Source: Flavobacteriaceae bacterium D16 (GTDB lineage: Bacteria > Bacteroidota > Bacteroidia > Flavobacteriales > Flavobacteriaceae). Taken from it: a stretch of DNA of 64,000 nt. The notes under the pieces were generated by a model, which was not told where the DNA came from, ran no database searches, and worked only from the letters and a program-made list of their open reading frames with translations. A program made the translations under genes and the position numbers. Positions 42,405 through 51,370 of this stretch are shown piece by piece. How positions within the stretch are numbered: the stretch's first letter is position 1; each line of letters starts with the position of its first letter. The stretch covers positions 1,271,690 to 1,335,689 of the forward strand of contig JAJTJC010000036.1 of the NCBI GenBank assembly GCA_021295155.1, in the 5' to 3' direction.

Positions 42405-43394
42405 ATGGAAATGAAGCACCAATTTGTTGTAAACCCACTGAGCATCTTGTGTATGTTCACGATGATGTTCTTATTTGTCAGCTGCAGGGAAGGCTCTGAA
42501 GTACCGGAGGAAATAGTATCTATGAAGGTTAATCTCGAAGTTAAGCGCTTCGATCGTGAGTTTGCCAGTGCATCACCGGAAACCCTGGATAACCTCAAAA
42601 AGGAATACCCTTATCTTTTTCCTCAGCAATATGCAGATAGTATCTGGGACCTTAAACTACAGGACACGCTGCAACAATCACTCCTGGAGGAAATAGATCT
42701 TGCATTTGGTGATTTTAAGGACGAAAAGGACGGATTGGAATTACTATTTAAGCATATCCGATACTACTTCCCCAACCAGCCGACCCCTAAAATTGTAACG
42801 GTCTCATCAGATGTGGATTACAACAATCGCGTTATCCTGGCAGATACTTTGCTCTTACTAGGCTTGGATAATTATCTGGGTGCGGATCACCGGTTCTATG
42901 CAGGTATTGATCGCTATATTTCGGAGGGTTTAGACAAAAAATTCCTGGAATCTGATGTGGCCGCTGCTTTTGCAAAAAAGGTTATACCTCCTCCAACAGG
43001 CATAACTTTCCTGTCTCAAATGATCTATTATGGTAAGGAATTGTATCTGAAGGATCAACTTTTGCCATCAATACCAGATGAGGACAAAATAGGATATACG
43101 CCTGCGCAATTCGAGTGGGCTCAGGCCAATGAAGAGCAGATCTGGCGGTACTTTGTGGAGCGGGAACTGCTGTATAGCACGGACAGAAAGCTTGGACCTC
43201 GTTTTCTGGAACCAGCCCCTTTCTCGAAATTCCGTCTAATGTTAGACAATGAATCTCCGGGAAGGATCGGACGGTATATGGGCTGGCAGATTGTAAAAGC
43301 CTTTGCCCGCAACAATGATGTGCCTCTAAAGGAATTGCTTAAAACCCCTGGGAAAACAATTTTTGAGCAGGCCAATTATAAACCTAAAAAATAG
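42405..43394 (+). CDS. gldB: Gliding motility lipoprotein GldB
   Basis: 329 residues. A lipoprotein signal with the lipobox ending LFVSC (Cys27) is followed by a conserved region including VNLEVKRFDREFA, YPYLFPQQYADSIW and GYTPAQFEWA. GldB is required for gliding and for the related type IX secretion apparatus in Flavobacterium. The next gene, two bases away, is gldC, the conserved gldB-gldC order. The start at 42405 or two codons later is equally possible. Possible -7 element TAAATTTA at 42366-42373. Confidence 0.88.
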   Translation: MEMKHQFVVNPLSILCMFTMMFLFVSCREGSEVPEEIVSMKVNLEVKRFDREFASASPETLDNLKKEYPYLFPQQYADSIWDLKLQDTLQQSLLEEIDLAFGDFKDEKDGLELLFKHIRYYFPNQPTPKIVTVSSDVDYNNRVILADTLLLLGLDNYLGADHRFYAGIDRYISEGLDKKFLESDVAAAFAKKVIPPPTGITFLSQMIYYGKELYLKDQLLPSIPDEDKIGYTPAQFEWAQANEEQIWRYFVERELLYSTDRKLGPRFLEPAPFSKFRLMLDNESPGRIGRYMGWQIVKAFARNNDVPLKELLKTPGKTIFEQANYKPKK

Positions 43395-43396
43395 TC

Positions 43397-43732
43397 ATGA
43401 CCAAGTCGCATACTTCAAAAATAATATTGGAAGTCTCCCTGGACGAAAACCGGGTGCCTGAATCCCTCAACTGGACCGCAGATGATGGAGGAATCCATAA
43501 CGAGGAGGCCAAGGCAATGTTGCTTTCAGTATGGGATAGCAAGAACAAAGAATCCCTGAAAATTGATCTTTGGACAAAAGATATGCCTGTAGATGAAATG
43601 AAGATATTTTTTCATCAAACCCTCGTAGCAATGTCAGATACCTTTATGAAAGCCACACAGGATGAAAAAATGACTGCTACCATGAAGGATTTCTGTGAAT
43701 ATTTCGCAGATAAACTGGAATTAAAGAGCTAG
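43397..43732 (+). CDS. gldC: Gliding motility protein GldC
   Basis: 111 residues. Small soluble protein beginning MTKSHTSKIILEVSLDENRV, with PESLNWTADDGGI and KDFCEYFADKLEL at the end, matching GldC, which is encoded next to gldB and improves gliding efficiency. No signal peptide. The gene ends 9 bases before the convergent phosphorylase gene. Confidence 0.9.
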   Translation: MTKSHTSKIILEVSLDENRVPESLNWTADDGGIHNEEAKAMLLSVWDSKNKESLKIDLWTKDMPVDEMKIFFHQTLVAMSDTFMKATQDEKMTATMKDFCEYFADKLELKS

Positions 43733-43741
43733 TAATTTTAC

Positions 43742-45385
43742 CTAGCGATATAGTTTTTCGTAATACTCTGTAGCCATTCTGGCGCTGGTAAATTCTGGTA
43801 CCACCCCTTTAATCGCTTCAAAGACGATTTCAGACCAGGTATCCGGATTATCATAATAGGTAGGAAACACTTTATCTTCCAGAATCTTGTATAAACTCAG
43901 ACTGTCCTTATAATCCTGTTCGCTGTGTGGTAGCGTATGATCAAGGGCCGGTAGTACAAAACCGTTTTTACCATTTTTAATGAACTCAGGTATCCATCCG
44001 TCTCGTGTAGACAGGTTAACCGAACCATTCATGGCAGCGGTCATGCCACTGGTACCTGATGCCTCCCGGGTAATCCTTGGCGTATTCAGCCAGATATCCG
44101 AACCTTCCTTGAGTAAGCGGGAGAGTGCAATTTCATATCCGGTAAGCACAGCAAGGTTTGGCTTGTGTTTGGTGTAATGCACAAGTTGGTTAAAAATACC
44201 TATAGCTCCCTGATCCCCTGGATATGGTTTCCCTGCCCAAATAATCTGTACCGGGTATTTGGATTGGGCAACAATCTGCTCAAAACGTTCCAGGTCATAA
44301 AGGATTAAATCGGCGCGTTTGTATTCCGCAAAACGCCGTGCCCAGACAATGGTAAGGACCTTGGGATCAAAGATCTTTCCTGTTTGATTCAGTACTTCCG
44401 CGAAAAGCGCCTCTTTTAATTCCAGTTTACGTTTCCTGAACGAATTGGAATTGCCTTTTTTCCAGGCCTGTTTCAGTTTAGGGTCCTGCCAGAATCCAAG
44501 ATGCTGACTGTTTGTAATTGGAATGACTCCGGCTAGATCCGGAACTGATTCATACATTTTCCGGGCAACCTTGGAATGCAGTTTGGAAACGGCATTCGCC
44601 CTTTTTACCATTCGAAGCGCTGCTATGGTATAATTTAATTGGTTTCCAGGACCGGTTTCCCGTTCCAGTTCTTCATCATTAAGCCGGCGTTCAAAAAAGC
44701 CAAAATCATTTAGCAAGGGTCCAAAACGCTCTTCGTGCCCGCCTTTTTCAGGGGTATGCGTGGTAAACACCATTTGCTCTTTGTTGCCACCCCGATTTCG
44801 AAGATAGTAGAATGCAGGTAAGGCATGTCCTTCATTTAAATGATATACATCTGCACCCCCAAGAATTTCTACAAGTTGTGCTCCTCCCACACCTAGAATT
44901 ATGCTCTGGGCGATACGGGTTTCGTCATTGCCATCATACAAACTGTTGGTAATGGTTCGGGAAAGATGATCGTTGCCATCCACGTCCGTAGTAAGAAGGT
45001 AAATAGGAGCCGTGTTAAAAATTTCTGGCTTTAAAACCTTGACACCCACCTTAACCGCGTGATTATTCCTTATCCTGACTTGCAGCTCAATGCCGGTATC
45101 TTCAAGATAATTATAGGTTTTTTCTACAAAGGCCGGCAGGAGTGTCTGATCAGGGTTCCGGGTTTGATCATAATACCCATATTTCCAAAGCATTCCTATA
45201 CCAATTAGGTTTTGCTTCAGGTCAAAAGCTGCCTTCATATGTGAACCAGCTAGGAATCCCAAACCGCCCGAATAGATCTTTAAGCCCTGGTCAATTCCAA
45301 ATTCCATACTGAAATAGGCAATTTTTTTCTGGAACTTTTGGGCCGGTTTATAGGGATGATGCCATTTGGCGTATTTACTACTCAT
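43742..45385 (-). CDS. Short-form alpha-glucan phosphorylase homologue lacking the PLP lysine
   Basis: 547 residues of the GT35 short glucan-phosphorylase group, much shorter than classical GlgP/MalP (about 800). Conserved regions are KIAYFSMEFGIDQGLKIYSG near residue 20, GGAQLVEILGGADVYHLNEG near 170, HTPEKGGHEERF near 200, and WARRFAEYKRADLIL near 320. In the EASGTSGM motif the next residue is Thr449 (codon ACC), where phosphorylases have the lysine that forms a Schiff base with PLP. Without it the enzyme may not hold PLP; it could be inactive, or do different chemistry on glycogen-like glucans. No other glycogen genes are adjacent. Confidence 0.88.
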   Translation of the reverse strand: MSSKYAKWHHPYKPAQKFQKKIAYFSMEFGIDQGLKIYSGGLGFLAGSHMKAAFDLKQNLIGIGMLWKYGYYDQTRNPDQTLLPAFVEKTYNYLEDTGIELQVRIRNNHAVKVGVKVLKPEIFNTAPIYLLTTDVDGNDHLSRTITNSLYDGNDETRIAQSIILGVGGAQLVEILGGADVYHLNEGHALPAFYYLRNRGGNKEQMVFTTHTPEKGGHEERFGPLLNDFGFFERRLNDEELERETGPGNQLNYTIAALRMVKRANAVSKLHSKVARKMYESVPDLAGVIPITNSQHLGFWQDPKLKQAWKKGNSNSFRKRKLELKEALFAEVLNQTGKIFDPKVLTIVWARRFAEYKRADLILYDLERFEQIVAQSKYPVQIIWAGKPYPGDQGAIGIFNQLVHYTKHKPNLAVLTGYEIALSRLLKEGSDIWLNTPRITREASGTSGMTAAMNGSVNLSTRDGWIPEFIKNGKNGFVLPALDHTLPHSEQDYKDSLSLYKILEDKVFPTYYDNPDTWSEIVFEAIKGVVPEFTSARMATEYYEKLYR

Positions 45386-45554
45386 AAAACTTGTATTTAA
45401 TAGCTCAATAATACTCCTATCTCTCTGATAGCAATCTTGAAATACCTGGCGAATATAATAAAATATGGAGCTTAGATACGTGATGCTCCGTTTTAGTGAC
45501 TTTCTTTCTTATCTGCTTGGAAAGGTCTCTGGTCAACTACAGACAATTGTACTG

Positions 45555-45562
45555 TATATTTG
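45555..45562 (+). promoter_or_regulatory. -7 promoter element of the 45585 gene
   Basis: TATATTTG, an exact match to TAnnTTTG, ends 22 bases before the ATG. No convincing -33 TTG was found at the right distance. Confidence 0.45.
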
Positions 45563-45584
45563 ATCTTACAATTCCAACGGAGTT

Positions 45585-45959
45585 ATGAAGGTAGAAGAAC
45601 TTAGCGAGCTTATTTTTGTTTACAATGCCGATTCGGGAATAAAAAATGCACTCCTGGACGGAGCGCATAAAGTATTAAGTCCGGCGACGTACGATTGTAA
45701 CCTTTGCCAGCTTACCCATGGGGCTTTTCTGGAAAAGAGGGTTTGGCGCAAGTTCAGGGAACGGTATACACTACCCATGAAGTTTTTACACAAGGATGAA
45801 TTCCGAAAGGAATATGCTTCCAAATTTGGGCACCGATTTGACTTTCCTTTGGTACTCGGCACTACTCATTCCGGACTGGAAGTAGTTGTAAATAAAGAAG
45901 AACTCAATGGGCTATCTGATACCCAGTCACTCATTGCTTTGTTGGAAGCAAGGATTTAA
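45585..45959 (+). CDS. Conserved hypothetical protein
   Basis: 124 residues, family not recognised. Soluble, with one CxxC pair in YDCNLCQLTHGAF (residues ~39-42), a basic middle region and the strand FPLVLGTTHSGLEVVV near residue 88. The CNLCQL element might bind a metal or form a disulfide. It has its own -7 element and lies between the divergent phosphorylase gene and the convergent engB gene. Confidence 0.75.
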   Translation: MKVEELSELIFVYNADSGIKNALLDGAHKVLSPATYDCNLCQLTHGAFLEKRVWRKFRERYTLPMKFLHKDEFRKEYASKFGHRFDFPLVLGTTHSGLEVVVNKEELNGLSDTQSLIALLEARI

Positions 45960-45971
45960 ATGGATTTCAGC

Positions 45972-46589
45972 CTATTTCCGGGTTTCCTTGTGAAAGCTCT
46001 GGTTAATGGAATCTATGTAATCTAAAAGTTCTTCCCGCCCCATTCCCTTACTTGATGAGGTGATAAAGTGCGGGGGCGCTTCCTCCCATACTCCGCTGGT
46101 CAGGGTGTCCAGATAGGATTGTACCTGTGGTTGTATAGCGTTTGGTTTTAGTTTGTCTGCCTTTGTAAATACAATAGCAAAGGGAATCCCGTTTTCTCCA
46201 AGCCATTGCATAAACTCAAGATCTATTTTTTGTGGTTCATGACGTATGTCAATAAGGATAAAAGCACTGACCAACTGCTTTCGTTTCAGGAAGTAATCCG
46301 TAATGTATTTTTGAAAAATTTTCTTTTCCTTTTTCGATACCCGTGCATAACCATATCCGGGAAGGTCTACCAAAAACCAGTTGTCGTTTATTTTGAAATG
46401 GTTGATTAACTGGGTTTTACCCGGGCGCCCAGAGGTTTTAGCCAGGCCCTTACGTTGCGTCAGGGAATTAATAAGGGATGATTTTCCAACATTAGATCTG
46501 CCTATAAACGAGTATTCCGGCAGCAGTTCCTTAGGACAGTGCTCTACCTTGGAATTGCTGATAACAAACTGGGCCGATTTGATCTTCAT
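45972..46589 (-). CDS. engB: Ribosome biogenesis GTP-binding protein (EngB/YihA)
   Basis: 205 residues. Full set of G motifs: GRSNVGKSSLINSL (G1) near 31, DLPGYGYARV (G3) near 75, TKADKL (G4) near 142, and SSSKGMG (G5) near 178. Needed for assembly of the large ribosomal subunit. The G1 loop is directly preceded by the conserved PEYSFIGRSNV. Downstream of the hydrolase gene on the same strand, 46 bases apart, possibly co-transcribed. Confidence 0.97.
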   Translation of the reverse strand: MKIKSAQFVISNSKVEHCPKELLPEYSFIGRSNVGKSSLINSLTQRKGLAKTSGRPGKTQLINHFKINDNWFLVDLPGYGYARVSKKEKKIFQKYITDYFLKRKQLVSAFILIDIRHEPQKIDLEFMQWLGENGIPFAIVFTKADKLKPNAIQPQVQSYLDTLTSGVWEEAPPHFITSSSKGMGREELLDYIDSINQSFHKETRK

Positions 46590-46635
46590 ATTGAGGCCTT
46601 TTTACCCAGGCGGGAATTTGTTTAAAGTGCTTCGA

Positions 46636-47400
46636 TCAGAATTGTCTTTTTTCCAGCCAGGAATCGAGAATGACATTAAACTCTTCAGGGTGTTCCATCA
46701 TAGGAGCATGTCCGCATTTCTCAATCCAGAATAAATCGGAATCCGGAAGCAATTCGTGGAATTCTTTAGCAACATTAGGAGGGGTTACCGTATCATTTTT
46801 CCCCCATATTATACAAGTGGGCGTTTGCATATGAGGAAGATCTTTAGACATATTATGCCTGATGGCACTTTTCGCTATAGCCAGCGTTTTTACGAGCTTC
46901 ATACGGTCGTTTACCGTAGCGTATACTTCATCAACGATCTCCTTGGTGGCCACCGCCGGATCGTAAAACACGTCCTCCGCTTTTTTCTTGATAAACTCAT
47001 AATCGCCACGTTTCGGGTATCCGTCACCCATGGCACTCTCGTAAAGGCCAGAGCTCCCTGTAATTACAAGTGCTTTAACCATTTCAGGGTATAATTTAGT
47101 ATGCAGCAACCCTATATGTCCGCCCAGGGAATTTCCGAGTAATATAACATCCTTTAGCCCCTTGAATTCAATAAATTTCTCCAGGAATTTGGCAAAATTC
47201 TTGACATTGGTTTTTATAGTGGGCATTTCATAAATCGGAAGCTCAGGAACCAGGACCTTGTACCCCTTTTTAGGGAAAAAATCAGTTACCCCATGGAAAT
47301 TACTGAGACCTCCCATCAGACCATGAAGGATAATCATGGGTTTACCTTCCCCAACCTCAATATACCGGAATTTTCCTTCCGTAATAATGTCCTCTTGCAT
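46636..47400 (-). CDS. Alpha/beta hydrolase
   Basis: 254 residues with the complete triad: nucleophile Ser in LLGNSLGGHIGL near residue 92, Asp in IWGKNDTVTP near 205, His in KCGHAPMMEHP near 233; the oxyanion HG is in IILHGLMGG near 24. Resembles the BioH/esterase and lipase subgroups; substrate unknown. No signal peptide, so cytoplasmic. Located between engB and the mraZ promoter region. Confidence 0.9.
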   Translation of the reverse strand: MQEDIITEGKFRYIEVGEGKPMIILHGLMGGLSNFHGVTDFFPKKGYKVLVPELPIYEMPTIKTNVKNFAKFLEKFIEFKGLKDVILLGNSLGGHIGLLHTKLYPEMVKALVITGSSGLYESAMGDGYPKRGDYEFIKKKAEDVFYDPAVATKEIVDEVYATVNDRMKLVKTLAIAKSAIRHNMSKDLPHMQTPTCIIWGKNDTVTPPNVAKEFHELLPDSDLFWIEKCGHAPMMEHPEEFNVILDSWLEKRQF

Positions 47401-47596
47401 GCAGAGTGGCTTGTTCTGTTAGTTGGCAAATATAGGGATTTCCCTATTATAGCCCTATTTTTGTAATAACCAACCACCCCGTTTTTCGCCCAGGTCCGAA
47501 CAAGACTTTTTCGGTTCCTGAATGTATGGCAGAGCGCTATTTCTTTCCTGCATAGCGGCCCGTCTGGGCTGTGATTCGCCTAAATTTATCAACAAA

Positions 47597-47640
47597 GTGG
47601 TAATTTGTGGTAAATTGTGGTAATAATTTCTATATATTTG
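47597..47640 (+). promoter_or_regulatory. mraZ promoter with three phased MraZ-like operator repeats
   Basis: Three direct repeats GTGGTAA start at 47597, 47607 and 47617, exactly 10 bp (one helical turn) apart. They end 10 bases before the -7 element TATATTTG (47633-47640) and overlap the -33 region (TTTG at 47604 or TTG at 47615). E. coli MraZ is known to bind three TGGGN repeats at 10-bp phasing in its own promoter; spacing and placement match here, with the base change TGGG to TGGT. The rest of the 47401-47669 gap shows nothing else recognised. Confidence 0.7.
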
Positions 47641-47669
47641 AGTTTAAATAACAAACCAAACCGGTTTCC

Positions 47670-48134
47670 GTGATCAGTTTTATTGGGACATACGATTGTA
47701 AGGCCGATGCTAAAGGGCGGGTAATGATACCTGTAACCCTGAAGAATCAAATGGCTCCATTGCTCGCTCAGGGCTTTGTCCTGAAGCGCTCCGTATTCCA
47801 TCCCTGTCTCGAACTGTATCCCATGGAAGAGTGGAATCTGCTGATGCAGAAAATGAATAAAAAAAACCGGTTCAGGAAAAAAAACAATGATTTCATCAGG
47901 CGGTTTTCAGCCGGGGTTAAACCGGTGGAAATCGATTCTACCGGACGGCTTTTAATACCCAAAAACCTGGTGGCAATTGCCGGAATCAAAAAGGAAGTAG
48001 TCCTGAGCTCGGCAATTAATATTATAGAAATCTGGGATAAAGAGAGCTATGAGCAGGTGTTAGATGATACTGCCGAAAACTTTGCGGAATTGGCAGAAGA
48101 GGTGATGGGCGACGATGGAGAGGACCTATCATAA
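47670..48134 (+). CDS. mraZ: Transcriptional regulator MraZ
   Basis: 154 residues from a GTG start. Two SpoVT/AbrB-like domains: MISFIGTYDCKADAKGRVMI (domain 1) and FSAGVKPVEIDSTGRLLIP (domain 2, about residue 80). MraZ binds its own promoter and tunes the division cluster; the operator repeats just upstream support autoregulation. The C-terminal acidic tail (FAELAEEVMGDDGED) is longer than in E. coli. The end overlaps rsmH by 20 bases. Confidence 0.93.
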   Translation: MISFIGTYDCKADAKGRVMIPVTLKNQMAPLLAQGFVLKRSVFHPCLELYPMEEWNLLMQKMNKKNRFRKKNNDFIRRFSAGVKPVEIDSTGRLLIPKNLVAIAGIKKEVVLSSAINIIEIWDKESYEQVLDDTAENFAELAEEVMGDDGEDLS

Positions 48135-49017
48135 CCCCGTTCTGCTTCGAGAGTCTGTTGAGGGGCTCCGGATTAAGGAAGATGGAATTTATGTGGATGT
48201 TACGTTTGGGGGTGGAGGACATTCCCGTGAGATACTGAAACAACTTGGAGAAAAAGGGCAGCTAATCGCTTTTGATCAGGATGAAGACGCCCTGCAAAAT
48301 ACAATTGATGATAGCCGGTTTCGATTGATTAATGAGAATTTCCGGTACATCAGGCAGTTTTTAAAGTTCTATGGCATACTAAAAGTTGACGGGATTCTGG
48401 CCGATTTCGGGGTTTCTTCCCATCAATTTGATCAGGCGGAACGGGGTTTTTCAACGCGTTTTGAGGCAGATCTCGATATGAGGATGAGCAAAAGAAATGA
48501 GCTATCTGCCTATGAGGTGGTGAACACCTATACGCAAGAGGATTTGGCTACGGTCTTATATCGCTATGGAGAACTGAAACGATCAAGGGATATGGCTTCG
48601 GCAATTGTGCAGACAAGAAGTGGCAAACCTATAAGGACCACTGCTGAGTTAAAAATAGCCCTGAAGCGATTTCTTCCCAGACATCGGGAACAGAAAATTC
48701 TGGCGCAGGTCTATCAGGCAATAAGGATAGAGGTTAATGAAGAGATTAAGGTAATCGAGGAGTTTTTAATGCAGACTCCCAATTTACTGGATAAGGGGGG
48801 TAGACTATCTATCATCAGCTATCACTCTCTGGAAGACCGATTGGTGAAACGTTTTATCCGCGAGGGTAAGTTTGAGGGGGAAGCAGAAAAGGATTTTTAT
48901 GGTCGGGTTCATGTTCCCTTCAAGAAAGTAGGGAAGTTAATTGTGCCGTCGGCTGAAGAAATAGCGAAAAACAGCAGGGCCAGAAGCGCAAAGCTTCGAA
49001 TTGCTGAACGTGTTTAA
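48115..49017 (+). CDS. rsmH: 16S rRNA (cytosine-1402-N4) methyltransferase
   Basis: 300 residues, starting inside mraZ (MERTYHNPVLLRESVEGL). SAM-binding: VDVTFGGGGHSREIL near residue 29, and GILADFGVSSHQFDQAERGF near 93. The remaining marks include RIEVNEEIKVIEEFL near 203 and SYHSLEDRLVKRFI near 236. Second gene of the dcw cluster. Confidence 0.96.
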   Translation: MERTYHNPVLLRESVEGLRIKEDGIYVDVTFGGGGHSREILKQLGEKGQLIAFDQDEDALQNTIDDSRFRLINENFRYIRQFLKFYGILKVDGILADFGVSSHQFDQAERGFSTRFEADLDMRMSKRNELSAYEVVNTYTQEDLATVLYRYGELKRSRDMASAIVQTRSGKPIRTTAELKIALKRFLPRHREQKILAQVYQAIRIEVNEEIKVIEEFLMQTPNLLDKGGRLSIISYHSLEDRLVKRFIREGKFEGEAEKDFYGRVHVPFKKVGKLIVPSAEEIAKNSRARSAKLRIAERV

Positions 49018-49041
49018 AAATAAGATAAAGTAAAACGATAC

Positions 49042-49362
49042 ATGAAAAAGGGAATTGTGGATTTATTGAAAGGTAAGTTTTTGGTGAGCGGAGATGCTCC
49101 CAAAAACTGGCTTTTTATTATTTACGCCTCTTTCCTGGCAACTATCATGATTGCATCTTCCCACAGTGCCGACCGTAAAGTGCACCGCCTGGCTGCTCTT
49201 AATGAAGAGGTCCGTGAACTAAGGAGTGAATTTGTGGATATGCGATCAGACGTACAACGATTGAAATTGGAATCTACTGTGAGAGAATCAGTGGTCCAGG
49301 ACAGTCTGTTCCCTTCCGAGACTCCTCCTAAGAAAATCAAAGTAAAAGCAGCTAGACAGTAA
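49042..49362 (+). CDS. FtsL-like cell division protein
   Basis: 106 residues. Small bitopic protein: a cytoplasmic basic N-terminus, one membrane helix at about residues 25-43 (LFIIYASFLATIMIASS), then a heptad-like periplasmic coiled coil (LAALNEEVRELRSEFVDMRS). Its position between rsmH and ftsI is that of ftsL. FtsL divergence is high, so the name rests on topology and position. Ends two bases before ftsI. Confidence 0.8.
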   Translation: MKKGIVDLLKGKFLVSGDAPKNWLFIIYASFLATIMIASSHSADRKVHRLAALNEEVRELRSEFVDMRSDVQRLKLESTVRESVVQDSLFPSETPPKKIKVKAARQ

Positions 49363-49363
49363 A

Positions 49364-51370
49364 ATGGCGATCACCCCCAAAAATATCATGACCCGACTCT
49401 ATATCGTGGCCGCCTGCCTCTTTTTGTTCGCAGCTTCAGTGGTGTTCAAACTCGTCAGCATTCAAATGGTGCAGGGAGAGAAATACAAGGCTTTGGCCAT
49501 GAAGCGTACGGAAAAAATGTTCACCATTGCTCCAAACAGGGGTAATCTGTATTCCGATGATGGCAGCCTTTTAGCCACCTCAGTAGCTAAATACACTATT
49601 CGTTTTGATGCGGTAACGGTTGGTCAGCATGATTTTGAAACCCTGGTTCAGCCCTTATCCGAGGCACTGGGGAACCACTTTGGACGACAGCCAGCTCACT
49701 ACGAAAATCGTTTTCGGGAAGCCAGAGTCAACCAAAACCGGTATATGTTGGTAGCTCGCAACATTGAGTACTCCGACTATTTAAAGGTAAAGGCATTCCC
49801 ACTCTTCAATAAGGGGCCCTATAAAGGGGGTCTGATTGTTGAACAACGCACCGTGAGGGAACATCCTCTGGGCAAGATTGCAGAACGCAGCGTTGGTTAT
49901 GAACGTTTTGATGAAAATGGCTATGCTACCCGCGTTGGCCTGGAAGGAGCTTTTGGAAATTACCTGAGGGGAATTGAAGGAAAGCGACTTAAGCAAAAGA
50001 TAGCCAAGGGACAGTGGAAGCCTATTGGCCTGGATAATATTGTAGAACCCAAGGATGGTTATGATGTGATTTCCACTATAAATATCAATATCCAGGATAT
50101 AGCCCATCATGCATTGCTGTCCCAGCTCGAAAAATACGGTGCCGAACATGGTAGTGTAATTGTAATGGAAACCCAGACCGGTGAGATCAAGGCAATATCG
50201 AATCTGGGCAAGACATCAGATGGTAAGTATTATGAGCGTCTGAACTATGCCATTGGCGAATCTCACGAACCCGGCTCCACATTTAAGTTGATGTCATTAG
50301 TCGCTGCCCTCGAAGATAAAAAGGTAGATACCAGTACCGTAATTGATACAGAAAAGGGGAGATGGCGTATTTATGACAGAACCGTACGTGATTCCAAGCA
50401 CGGAGGTTATGGTAAAATATCAGTAGGCAGAGCTTTTGAGGTGTCTTCCAATACGGCTTTTGCCAAAATGATCCATGAAAATTATAAATCCGAACCAGGT
50501 CGTTTTGTAAATCAACTGATGGATATGGGACTCCACGAGGAGTTGAATTTGCCTATAAAGGGAGAGGGAAAGCCGGTAATTCGTTTCCCAGGGGATAAAG
50601 GCTGGTCAGGGGTTTCACTGGCCTGGATGTCTCACGGTTACGAAGTATCCATGACACCACTGCAGACGCTTGCATTCTACAATGCCGTAGCCAATGGAGG
50701 AGAATTGTTGCGACCCAGGCTAATAAAAGAAGTCAGGGAATGGAACAAAACCATACAGCGCTTTGACAAAGAGGTTATTAACCCTTCCATTTGCTCTGAG
50801 GAAACAATAAAAAAAGTACAGCATCTATTAAAGAATGTAGTGGAAAAAGACCACGGAACCGGACATGGGCTATACTCCCCTAATTTTTCCATGGCTGGCA
50901 AAACAGGAACGGCGCAGAAGAACTACGTGGAAAGAGATCCTGATAAACTAGCTTATATATCCACCTTCGCCGGATATTTTCCAGCAGATAATCCTAAATA
51001 TTCCTGTATCGTGGTAATACATGAACCCGATAAGAGTGTGGGTTACTACGGGGCAGATGTTTCAGGGCCTGTTTTCAAATCCATTGCGCAAAAAATCTAT
51101 GCCAATAACCCGGTAATTGATGAGGTGCAGGATCTCAAATTTGAAAACCGTGAACTCGAGTCAGACTATCAGCGCTATTTCGCAGAAGCGCAGAAGGATT
51201 ACCAATCGGTTCCCGATGTAAAGGGCATGAGCGGTATGGATGCCATATCCATCCTTGAAAATCTGGGGTTGGAAGTTGAAGTAAAAGGGAATGGGAAAGT
51301 GAAAAAACAATCCATTTCAAAAGGAACGGCCCTGAAAAAGGTCAAAAAAATCGTCTTGAACCTCTCATGA
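49364..51370 (+). CDS. ftsI: Penicillin-binding protein (FtsI/PBP3 type) with PASTA domain
   Basis: 668 residues. One N-terminal membrane helix (about 13-33), a dimerisation/pedestal region, and a transpeptidase domain with Ser-x-x-Lys in EPGSTFKLM near residue 308, Ser-x-Asn in SSNTAF near 364 and the Lys-Thr-Gly site in AGKTGTAQK near 510. A C-terminal PASTA-like domain (about 610-668, VPDVKGMSGMDAISILENLG) is present. Septal peptidoglycan transpeptidase. The C-terminal PASTA is more Gram-positive-like but common in Bacteroidota. ATGA overlap with murE. Confidence 0.93.
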   Translation: MAITPKNIMTRLYIVAACLFLFAASVVFKLVSIQMVQGEKYKALAMKRTEKMFTIAPNRGNLYSDDGSLLATSVAKYTIRFDAVTVGQHDFETLVQPLSEALGNHFGRQPAHYENRFREARVNQNRYMLVARNIEYSDYLKVKAFPLFNKGPYKGGLIVEQRTVREHPLGKIAERSVGYERFDENGYATRVGLEGAFGNYLRGIEGKRLKQKIAKGQWKPIGLDNIVEPKDGYDVISTININIQDIAHHALLSQLEKYGAEHGSVIVMETQTGEIKAISNLGKTSDGKYYERLNYAIGESHEPGSTFKLMSLVAALEDKKVDTSTVIDTEKGRWRIYDRTVRDSKHGGYGKISVGRAFEVSSNTAFAKMIHENYKSEPGRFVNQLMDMGLHEELNLPIKGEGKPVIRFPGDKGWSGVSLAWMSHGYEVSMTPLQTLAFYNAVANGGELLRPRLIKEVREWNKTIQRFDKEVINPSICSEETIKKVQHLLKNVVEKDHGTGHGLYSPNFSMAGKTGTAQKNYVERDPDKLAYISTFAGYFPADNPKYSCIVVIHEPDKSVGYYGADVSGPVFKSIAQKIYANNPVIDEVQDLKFENRELESDYQRYFAEAQKDYQSVPDVKGMSGMDAISILENLGLEVEVKGNGKVKKQSISKGTALKKVKKIVLNLS

